Assembly: GCA_040381535.1 (NCBI GenBank)
Contig: JBEIHF010000028.1
Coordinates: forward strand, 1-17,822
Source of the DNA: Micavibrio_A sp040381535
GTDB taxonomy: Bacteria > Pseudomonadota > Alphaproteobacteria > Micavibrionales > Micavibrionaceae
Direction: 5' to 3'
Length of the DNA stretch: 17,822 nt
Shown here: in pieces, positions 1 through 5,931 of the stretch
Layout of the letters: every line of letters begins with the position of its first letter
How positions within the stretch are numbered: the first letter of the stretch is position 1
Translations under genes and position numbers: made by a program
The notes under the pieces: generated by a model
Database searches by the model: none
What the model saw: the letters and a program-made list of their open reading frames with translations, nothing else
What the model was told of the DNA's origin: nothing

Positions 1-1
1 A

Positions 2-91
2 GCGAACGGGTTTTTACTGTTTGGTTGGACAACGGCATTCATCTTTGAAATCATGTCCCGAATCTACAAACACGAAATCAGGTCGCTATGA
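2..91 (+). CDS. C-terminal end of a membrane protein, possibly a small ion channel (partial)
   Basis: The reading frame is open from the left edge and ends in a TGA that overlaps the ATG of the next gene (ATGA). The visible 29 residues begin with a hydrophobic stretch (ANGFLLFGWTTAFIFEIM) followed by a basic tail (SRIYKHEIRSL). This looks like a last transmembrane helix with a cytoplasmic end. The pattern resembles the C-termini of small bacterial two-helix potassium-channel-family proteins as I remember them, but 29 residues are too few to be sure. The 4-nt overlap suggests translational coupling to the RNase gene. Confidence 0.5.
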   Translation, partial: ANGFLLFGWTTAFIFEIMSRIYKHEIRSL

Positions 92-1449
92 AGATCACAT
101 TTTTAGGTGCAGCAGAAACGGTTACCGGATCCAAATATCTTTTGGAGGCGGGAAGTAAAAAAATTCTCGTCGATTGCGGTTTATTTCAGGGGAAAAAAGA
201 ATTGCGTCTACAAAACTGGACCGGCTTACCATTTTCTGCATCTTCTATAGACAGCGTAGTTCTGACACATGCCCACATTGACCATAGCGGTTATCTGCCG
301 AAATTGGTCAAAGATGGTTTTCGTGGAAATATATATTGCTCCGAAGCAACGAGAGATCTGTGCAATATCCTTTTGCCTGATACGGGGCACATACAGCAAG
401 AAGACGCCGAATCTGCCAACCGCCACCATTATTCTAAACACAGTCCAGCACTGCCTCTTTATACAGAATTCGAAGCCAGAAAATGTCTGAAGTTTTTCAA
501 GCCTGTTAGTTTGTATACTCTTCATAAAATCAGCAATGAATTTTCCTTCAGCCTGCACCCCGTTGGACATATACCGGGGGCGTGCTCGGTACGTATTGTT
601 GATCGGAACAAAATTTCGATCCTCTTTTCTGGAGATATAGGCCGTTTATACAATCCGGTGATGAAACCGCCCGGAAAAATCCAAGCCGCAGATTTTCTAG
701 TGGTGGAATCAACCTATGGAAATCGTGCCCATGACAAGGATGATCCTGTAGAAGATATCGGACGAATAGTTCGCGAAACGGTCCACAGAGGAGGCACGGT
801 CGTCATTCCTTCATTTGCAGTCGGACGCGCGCAAGCCATTCTCTATTATTTATATGTTTTGAAGAAGAAGCGGAAAATTTCTGCCGATATTCCGATATAT
901 CTTGATAGTCCCATGGCAATCAGCGTAACTAGCCTGCTCTCGAAACACATGAATGACCACCGCCTTTCCATAGAAGAATGCGAGAGCGTTTCAAATATTG
1001 CTATTTATACGAATACGCCAGAGGAATCCAAGGCGATCAACCGCAACAATATGCCAAAAATAATTATTTCGGCCAGCGGAATGGCAACAGGTGGAAGAAT
1101 TCTGCACCATTTGAAACATTATTTGGGCGATAAACGAAACACAATCCTGCTGCCAGGGTTCCAGGCACATGGTACCAGGGGTGATCGTCTTATGCGGGGT
1201 GAAAAAGAGATTAAAATACACGGACAGATGTGGCCGGTGCATGCGCAAATATCACAGCTTGATAACATGTCAGCCCATGCCGATTTTAATGAGATTTTAA
1301 CTTGGCTGGAGGATATGCCGTCATCGCCAAGCAAGGTTTTTATTACTCATGGAGAATATGAATCAGCGCACGCGATGAAAGACAAGATACTTGAAAAATT
1401 TGGCTGGAACACTTGTGTGCCCGGTTATCTTTATTCTGAGACATTATAG
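88..1449 (+). CDS. MBL-fold beta-CASP RNase / exonuclease-type metallo-hydrolase
   Basis: This 453-residue protein is full length for bacterial beta-CASP metallo-beta-lactamases, which are zinc-dependent RNA-processing nucleases related to CPSF-73. All family motifs are visible: H61-x-H63-x-D65-H66, the GHIPGA histidine H161, D183 in SGDIGR, E207 in VESTYGN (beta-CASP motif A), SFAVGR at 242-247, SASGM at 328-332, SAHAD with H397, and H421 in ITHGE. It should therefore be a cytoplasmic, catalytically competent nuclease. The substrate is not evident. The start codon overlaps the stop of the upstream membrane gene. A stand-alone ATPase-domain gene follows 15 nt after the stop, in the same frame. 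The gene is visibly more AT-rich than the backbone genes beyond 10200. Confidence 0.88.
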   Translation: MKITFLGAAETVTGSKYLLEAGSKKILVDCGLFQGKKELRLQNWTGLPFSASSIDSVVLTHAHIDHSGYLPKLVKDGFRGNIYCSEATRDLCNILLPDTGHIQQEDAESANRHHYSKHSPALPLYTEFEARKCLKFFKPVSLYTLHKISNEFSFSLHPVGHIPGACSVRIVDRNKISILFSGDIGRLYNPVMKPPGKIQAADFLVVESTYGNRAHDKDDPVEDIGRIVRETVHRGGTVVIPSFAVGRAQAILYYLYVLKKKRKISADIPIYLDSPMAISVTSLLSKHMNDHRLSIEECESVSNIAIYTNTPEESKAINRNNMPKIIISASGMATGGRILHHLKHYLGDKRNTILLPGFQAHGTRGDRLMRGEKEIKIHGQMWPVHAQISQLDNMSAHADFNEILTWLEDMPSSPSKVFITHGEYESAHAMKDKILEKFGWNTCVPGYLYSETL

Positions 1450-1464
1450 TTGGAAGGAATATTT

Positions 1465-1773
1465 ATGGATCTCGTGACCGCTCTTGGCATTATCGTGACT
1501 GAAGCAACTTCAAATGCCTATCTGCATGCATTCCCGGACGGCCCCGGCACTATTAGCCTCACCCTTAAACACTCTGAAGGTAAGGGTCTCACTATTTCTG
1601 ATAATGGAGTCGGCTTCAAAGCCCACAAAGAAAGCAAACGACATGGCGTTGGGCTGATCAAGCGGCTTATGGAACAGGAAAAGGGAAGTGCAGAGATTAT
1701 AAGCGACGCAGGTACATCTTGGACCCTTACTTTTCCAATCGCTTTTGAAACGCCAAAAGATTTGGCGGCCTAA
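1465..1773 (+). CDS. Stand-alone histidine-kinase-type ATPase domain (HATPase_c, HisKA_2/HWE-like)
   Basis: This 102-residue protein consists of little more than a GHKL ATPase domain. It has the N-box VTEATSNAYLHAFP (N17), the G1 box DNGVGF (46-51), G2 GVGL (61-64) and G3 GTSW (83-86). The sequence is closest in style to the C-terminal half of HisKA_2/HWE sensor kinases. No H-box, dimerisation or sensor domain is present. I chose the ATG at 1465 because GGAAGG (1452-1457) lies 7 nt upstream. The TTG at 1450 would remove that site. It could be an ATP-binding partner or anti-sigma-like regulator, or the surviving tail of a truncated kinase. The gene ends 6 nt before the 3' end of the tRNA-Ser remnant, so it originally lay directly downstream of that tRNA, converging with it. 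Confidence 0.72.
   Translation: MDLVTALGIIVTEATSNAYLHAFPDGPGTISLTLKHSEGKGLTISDNGVGFKAHKESKRHGVGLIKRLMEQEKGSAEIISDAGTSWTLTFPIAFETPKDLAA
1751..1767. terminator. Short perfect hairpin at the gene end / old tRNA-Ser downstream region
   Basis: CGCCAAA-AGA-TTTGGCG is a 7-bp perfect stem with a 3-nt loop inside the last codons of the ATPase gene. On the - strand it is followed by TTTC. Before the island arrived it would have lain just downstream of the tRNA-Ser 3' end, so it may have ended tRNA transcription. The T tract is very short on either strand, so the call is weak. Confidence 0.3.
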
Positions 1774-1779
1774 AATAAT

Positions 1780-1842
1780 TGGCGGAAGAGGTGAGATTCG
1801 AACTCACGGAGGACTTGCATCCTCGCCGGTTTTCAAGACCGG
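1780..1842 (-). repeat. Left attachment-site repeat: duplicated 3' part of tRNA-Ser
   Basis: This is a perfect 63-bp copy of 9252-9314. Read on the - strand it runs from the 5' strand of the anticodon stem through the anticodon loop, variable arm, T arm, acceptor 3' strand, discriminator G and encoded CCA. The D arm and 5' acceptor strand are absent, and sequence identity stops abruptly at 1843. It cannot fold into a tRNA and is best read as an attachment-site scar. Confidence 0.93.
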
Positions 1843-1860
1843 ACCTCCTTGCCTAACTAG

Positions 1861-1917
1861 TTGATTTAATTTTCTATTTTCTTATACCATAAAAAAGTGT
1901 GTAAGAAAATGTGTAAG
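1861..1917 (+). promoter_or_regulatory. Candidate promoter with repeated TGTGTAAG boxes beside the left att site
   Basis: A possible -35 TTGATT (1861-1866) and -10 TATACC (1883-1888) are 16 nt apart and could drive the first island gene. Overlapping them are TTTTCTTATAC (1877-1887) and its near-inverse GTGTAAGAAAA (1899-1909), with 10 of 11 positions pairing. The octamer TGTGTAAG occurs at 1898-1905 and again at 1910-1917, 12 bp apart. The boxes could be binding sites for a repressor, or for an excisionase or integrase arm given their position next to the att repeat. The promoter match is weak. Confidence 0.35.
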
Positions 1918-2364
1918 TTTTCGCGTATTGCTTCCACCCACAGCCAAGCGTATAAAGCATTCATGTCGTTTTGTAATTCCAAAGCTTTCCAGAGAAACAA
2001 GATCGCAGCTTTCATGGTGCTGGCGATCATGCTCTTGGCGTTTGGATTTAAGGCGGTTATTCCCGCCGGATTTATGCCCGAAAACAAAAACGGCTTTATA
2101 GAGCTGGTAATCTGTAGCGGCATGGACATGAAGACCGTCCTTGTTCCTTCCGATGATGCCCCTCCGTCAGACCATAAAGAACAGCAATCCGACAAAATCT
2201 GCGCTTTTCAAACATTCGCTTCCGGTAAAGCCATTGTTCCTGCGCCTGTGGCCTTCCTCCCTTATCCCTTACTAGAGCAAGTATCTGCCGCCATAGCCGA
2301 TAATGATGTTTCGCCTCTGTCCGTAAATCTTTCCTTCGAGGCGAGGGGGCCTCCTTCTGTCTGA
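1909..2364 (+). CDS. DUF2946-like single-pass membrane protein
   Basis: This is a 152-codon ORF. It has one hydrophobic segment at about residues 33-50, directly followed by KAVIPAGFMP, then IELVICSG (C69), an acidic stretch with histidine, ICAF (C98) and a C-terminal ARGPP tail. The PAGFMP - CSG - CxF order and the GPP tail resemble DUF2946 proteins of Alphaproteobacteria as I recall them. These are small exported or membrane-anchored proteins often found near copper and other metal-uptake genes. Metal handling is inferred from that association only. The start is uncertain. ATG 1909 is used; GTG 1897 is in frame, and ATGs at 1963 or 2014 would shorten the cytoplasmic N-terminus. It is the first gene inside the island, 43 nt before the next one. 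Confidence 0.6.
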   Translation: MCKFSRIASTHSQAYKAFMSFCNSKAFQRNKIAAFMVLAIMLLAFGFKAVIPAGFMPENKNGFIELVICSGMDMKTVLVPSDDAPPSDHKEQQSDKICAFQTFASGKAIVPAPVAFLPYPLLEQVSAAIADNDVSPLSVNLSFEARGPPSV

Positions 2365-2407
2365 AGAAAACAAAACCGTTCTAATTCAGACATTATAGGA
2401 AAGACTT

Positions 2408-3112
2408 ATGTGCAAATTCCACAAAGACGTGGCGCGAGAAATCGCCACAAATGATGCTGGCGAATTCGATGCCGGAAAATACTCAACCGCGCTAATTTCC
2501 ATGGCCTTGTTCCGTGTGGAACAATATATGCCTCCCATGCACGGTTGTGATGGCTTTAATCCGGCATTGATGACTACCCTTACGGCGAAGCAAGCCTTTG
2601 CTGCTTCCGGCCTACAAAAACCGCAGGCAGAAATCCAAGCCTACACGAATGAACATATTGCCGGTCTTCGTTCGGCAATTGATTTAACGGCAAAATCCAT
2701 GCCGCTAACGCTTGATAGATTGAACATTCCTGACCGTATAGTGCAGGGCGGCTACAAAGCTACATGCTGCGCCGAGCCCGATCCGACAGAAAACGGACCG
2801 TTCCTTGATGAAGCCGTGGTCGAATTATTTACGGGCTATGATGATGCCAGCAAGAAATGGGCTTCAGGGCCTTTATCGTTGGTGGAAGTCGCCCACAAAC
2901 CGCAGTTTGAGGCCCTTCGTTCCGCCGCCGAGCATTTTACATCGCAAGAAGGTGTACGTGAAGTTTTACAGGGAATGTTTGAACGCTCCATGGCCAGCAT
3001 CTTCCAAAGCGCGGAAGCAGATTTGGCTGCCGGACATGTTCGTGACAGCCAAGGCTGCGCCATGTGTCGCGGAACCACGCAAGCCGCATCTTTGAATCTG
3101 GACACGATCTAG
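2408..3112 (+). CDS. Unrecognised cysteine-bearing protein, first of a tandem paralogue pair (MCxFH family)
   Basis: This is a 234-residue soluble protein with a clear ribosome site (TAGGAAAG) before the ATG. It starts MCKFH, and the next gene starts MCNFH. The homology continues through DGFN...AKQAFAASGLQKPQAEI against DGYN...QQSAFALSGLKRPMAEV, and through QFEALRSAAEHF against DLEPLRRAISVL, so the two arose by duplication. Cysteines are C2, C47, the pair C120-C121 and a C-terminal CxxC (C217, C220). With H5 these could bind metal or act in thiol chemistry. There is no signal peptide or membrane helix. I do not recognise the family. The gene lies 13 nt before its paralogue, in the same transcription unit. 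Confidence 0.75.
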   Translation: MCKFHKDVAREIATNDAGEFDAGKYSTALISMALFRVEQYMPPMHGCDGFNPALMTTLTAKQAFAASGLQKPQAEIQAYTNEHIAGLRSAIDLTAKSMPLTLDRLNIPDRIVQGGYKATCCAEPDPTENGPFLDEAVVELFTGYDDASKKWASGPLSLVEVAHKPQFEALRSAAEHFTSQEGVREVLQGMFERSMASIFQSAEADLAAGHVRDSQGCAMCRGTTQAASLNLDTI

Positions 3113-3125
3113 TCAGGGATAGCTT

Positions 3126-4292
3126 ATGTGTAACTTTCACGAATCCGTGGCTATTGCTGCGGCCACCGATCCGGTAACGGGCAAAGTGCATGCTGGGCAT
3201 AAAGCCGTGCTTCGTGTGGCTCTTTCGCGCTATTGGGCTTCAAGCTACATCCAAGGTGCGGAAAATGTAGACGGATATAATTTCTATCCCTTGGCCACTC
3301 AGGAACAGCAATCAGCTTTTGCGCTCTCTGGGCTGAAGCGTCCGATGGCAGAGGTACAAAGAAACGAGGAAGAGGGTATAGCTTTTCTTCGCAGGCGCAT
3401 TTCTGAACTTGAACAAGCCATGGATTTATCGCCCAAGACTCTCAAACTTCCCGTACCAACGGCAAGATCGTCATTCATAGATTTAGCTATTGATAAAATA
3501 TACGAGGGCGATCCGAAAGGTGACTTCAACGTAGCAGAATCCGTGGATAGAGCGGATTTGGAACCGTTGCGCCGTGCCATATCTGTTTTGCATTCGGATA
3601 AGGAAACAAGTGAAGTTCTGGAACGCTTGGTAAAAGGCAAAATATGCGCGCTTTACACGGATGCTCCCGAAAGAGTGAACGCTACGCTTATCAATGCCTA
3701 TGAAAGGCTCCCCGAACAGGCCAAGGAAACCACGCGCAGCCTCGCTCAATATGGCGGAAATTTTCTGCTTGGGGGCTTTTCAGGGTTAGTAGGTCACAGT
3801 GTTCACTACGCATCTGTTTTAGGCGCAGGTGTCGCGGCAGGAGCGGCGTCCAATCTCAACATGGGCCTTTCTGCGGTCTTTCTGGCAGCATCTTTCGGAG
3901 CATGGCATCAGGCCTTCGGCGGCCAATACCGCGCGGCAAAGGAACAGGTGGGGGCTTTTGTCGTACAAGCGGCACTGACATTCGCTGTGGCAGTAAGCGC
4001 ACAGGAATTGATGCCGCATAACCACATAAACCATGAACGCATGGAAATGTATGATGCGCTTTCACCTGATGATAGAAGCATTTTTGCAAATGCCTACCGT
4101 GGCCAATACGAAAGCCTTCCCGAAGAGTTACAGGAAAGGCTAGAAGTACGCGCCCGTGAATCAGGCGTTCCCCCCGAAATACTTTTGGCAATCTGTAGCA
4201 GTGACGACCCGCTTTCACAGGAAGTAACCGCATATCTCGCTTCACAAAGTGAAACAACCTCTCCAATTGTAGAAAGGGTTCCTGCACCGTGA
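3126..4292 (+). CDS. Unrecognised MCxFH-family protein with C-terminal membrane segments
   Basis: This 388-residue protein is a paralogue of the preceding gene product over its first 180 or so residues (MCNFH start, DGYN and SGLKRP blocks). After residue 205 it has an added Gly/Ala-rich hydrophobic region: about 210-233, 232-260 and 274-291, which read as two or three membrane helices. These are followed by a short His-rich link (MPHNHINHE, 296-304) and a soluble acidic tail. C2 and H5 are kept, but the CxxC of the shorter paralogue is absent. The pair therefore looks like a soluble form and a membrane-tethered form of one domain. AGGGAT precedes the ATG. The function is unknown. Confidence 0.75.
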   Translation: MCNFHESVAIAAATDPVTGKVHAGHKAVLRVALSRYWASSYIQGAENVDGYNFYPLATQEQQSAFALSGLKRPMAEVQRNEEEGIAFLRRRISELEQAMDLSPKTLKLPVPTARSSFIDLAIDKIYEGDPKGDFNVAESVDRADLEPLRRAISVLHSDKETSEVLERLVKGKICALYTDAPERVNATLINAYERLPEQAKETTRSLAQYGGNFLLGGFSGLVGHSVHYASVLGAGVAAGAASNLNMGLSAVFLAASFGAWHQAFGGQYRAAKEQVGAFVVQAALTFAVAVSAQELMPHNHINHERMEMYDALSPDDRSIFANAYRGQYESLPEELQERLEVRARESGVPPEILLAICSSDDPLSQEVTAYLASQSETTSPIVERVPAP

Positions 4293-4317
4293 CTTTGGGG
4301 ATTGCTAGATCAAATAT

Positions 4318-4347
4318 GTTATACTATAACACCTCTTATAGAGGTGT
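4318..4347 (+). promoter_or_regulatory. Two adjacent palindromes over a -10-like box and a ribosome binding site
   Basis: GTTATA-C-TATAAC (4318-4330) is a perfect 6-bp inverted repeat around one base and contains TATACT, a good -10 element. It runs directly into ACACCTCT-TAT-AGAGGTGT (4329-4347), a perfect 8-bp inverted repeat with a 3-nt loop. The right arm of the second palindrome contains the GAGGTG Shine-Dalgarno of the gene starting at 4352, so an RNA hairpin would also hide the ribosome site. A correctly spaced -35 box is not obvious. The best reading is a repressor operator and/or translational control of the 4352-8716 block. Confidence 0.55.
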
Positions 4348-4351
4348 AAAT

Positions 4352-4939
4352 ATGACTGATTTTTTTGGCCCTGCGAACAAGGCCGCCCTAGCAAAACTCA
4401 TGACCTACAAGGCCAGCGAGCGTGAAGATGACCCCGCGCGCATTCCCGACATTCGTGGCCCCTATGAAATAGCCTACCAACGCAAATTCGGCAAAATGCC
4501 GCAAGGTATTTGGAATTTAAGGGAAGAGGAAAGCCGGAGCGGTCTGATCTGGCAGGTTTTGTCTGGCATAATGGATAAGCATCCATCTTTTGGTTCCGCC
4601 TACTTATCCCTTGCCTTGGATAAAACCCTCAACCCAGAAGAATATAGCCGCGAACTGCGCTCCTTAAACAAACGCTGGGGTGATTATCTGGAACGGGATG
4701 GGTTTATGACCGATCACCATCACAGCGTCATGCACGGCACTTATCATAGAGTTTCTTGTGTCCAGTGTAGCACGTTGACTGCGCTCGCCTGTCATGACGC
4801 GGGTATGCACGACTTGTTTGTAAAAGAAATACTCCCTCTTAAAAGCCCAAGGGATCGTCAAGCATATCTTGTAGAGAAAGGCTTGATGCCTTTACTGGAT
4901 GCCATGATCCCCGATGAAAAACCCGAACTTAAAATCTAG
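4352..4939 (+). CDS. Unrecognised His/Cys-rich protein
   Basis: This 195-residue soluble protein has no signal peptide or membrane helix. Its most striking part is residues 120-153. There H122-H124, H128, H132, a CxxC (C136, C139), C147-H148 and H153 cluster, with the density of ligands expected of a metal site. An N-terminal block with DIRGPYEIAYQRKFG looks conserved in style but matches no family I know. I chose ATG 4352 because GAGGTG lies 5 nt upstream. The in-frame GTG at 4289 overlaps the previous stop codon but would put the palindromes inside the coding region. The gene stands 14 nt before the CooC-like ATPase gene and is probably co-transcribed with it. Confidence 0.7.
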   Translation: MTDFFGPANKAALAKLMTYKASEREDDPARIPDIRGPYEIAYQRKFGKMPQGIWNLREEESRSGLIWQVLSGIMDKHPSFGSAYLSLALDKTLNPEEYSRELRSLNKRWGDYLERDGFMTDHHHSVMHGTYHRVSCVQCSTLTALACHDAGMHDLFVKEILPLKSPRDRQAYLVEKGLMPLLDAMIPDEKPELKI

Positions 4940-4953
4940 AAAGGATTTATAAA

Positions 4954-5931
4954 ATGAGAATTGCGTTCTGTGGAAAAGGCGGAAGTGGAAAAACAAGCAT
5001 CGCCTCTTTATTCATTCGTTACCTAACAGCCACAGGCGAACAGGTTATGGCGATTGATGGAGACATTAACCAGCATCTTTCCTCTGCCATTGGTCTTGAC
5101 GCTGCCAAAGTAAAAACCTTGCCGCGCATAGGACAGGAAGCCTCGGTACTCCGTGAATACGTCAGGGGGACAAATGAGCGTATCAATCTGTCCCACTTCA
5201 TTGAATCCACACCAGCAGGACGCGGCTCCAACTTCATTACATTTGCAGGGGGAGACCCTGTCAGCAATAAATTCATTCTGCGCGAAGGCAATCTTCGCTT
5301 TATAGCGGTAGGGGGCCATGGTGATGAAGACATGGGAACAACCTGCTATCATAAATTCACAGGCGCAGAAGGTATATTTCTGAATCATCTTCTCGACGAA
5401 GAAAACGAATTCGTCATAGGCGACAAATGTGCTGGAGCGGACCCGTTTGCTTCATCCGGTCTCGCAAGCCGTTATGATGCCATTTATCTTGTGCTAGAAC
5501 CCACATTGAAATCGCTCGGCGTTTTCGAGCAAGCCAGCCAATACGCCAAACCCTTTGGCATCCGCCTGTTTATCATCGCCAACAAAATAGCCTCGGCGGA
5601 GGATCTGGACTTTATTGAAGAGAAAACTGGCCATAAAGCCCTTTGCGCCTTTGGCGATCTCACCGTAATCCGCAATCTTGAAAAAGGGAAGGATTATAAA
5701 ATCAGCGATCTTGATGATGGAATCATTCAAAACCTCAAAACAATGGCTCAAACTGCGAAGGCCCTCGGCTCGCGCGACTGGACTCACTACATGAATGTAG
5801 GAAACCAGTTCCACAAGCGAGCTGGGGATGGCTGGGCCAGCAGCAAGTATGGCTATGACATGCTAGAGCAAGTTGATCCCGATTTTCATTACGATCAAGT
5901 CACTGCATTAGATAAAAAGGCTGCCGCTTGA
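4954..5931 (+). CDS. CooC/MinD-type P-loop ATPase (deviant Walker A)
   Basis: This 325-residue protein is a member of the SIMIBI class that includes CooC (nickel insertion into CO dehydrogenase), MinD and ArsA. The deviant Walker A GKGGSGKT is at 7-14 with signature lysine K8. A switch-I-like DGDINQHL is at 35-42. DKCAGADPFASSGL (157-170) sits where CooC proteins have their D-x-E-A-G motif, and a LVLEPT strand follows. Around TTCYHK one cysteine (C131) and H133 stand where CooC has a CxC metal site. It probably dimerises on ATP and drives maturation, metal delivery or another energy-dependent step for a neighbouring protein. The family is longer than MinD here, with an unusual C-terminal extension from about 265. 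AAAGGA precedes the start. The stop overlaps the next gene's ATG (TGATG). Confidence 0.82.
   Translation: MRIAFCGKGGSGKTSIASLFIRYLTATGEQVMAIDGDINQHLSSAIGLDAAKVKTLPRIGQEASVLREYVRGTNERINLSHFIESTPAGRGSNFITFAGGDPVSNKFILREGNLRFIAVGGHGDEDMGTTCYHKFTGAEGIFLNHLLDEENEFVIGDKCAGADPFASSGLASRYDAIYLVLEPTLKSLGVFEQASQYAKPFGIRLFIIANKIASAEDLDFIEEKTGHKALCAFGDLTVIRNLEKGKDYKISDLDDGIIQNLKTMAQTAKALGSRDWTHYMNVGNQFHKRAGDGWASSKYGYDMLEQVDPDFHYDQVTALDKKAAA

Noticed and set aside
1780..1842. A second tRNA-Ser gene
   Set aside because: Only the 3' part matches. The D arm and 5' acceptor strand are missing and identity stops at 1843, so it cannot form a tRNA.
4289..4351. GTG start at 4289 for the His/Cys protein
   Set aside because: It overlaps the previous stop codon, but the palindromes and a good ribosome site lie between it and ATG 4352, which is the better start.
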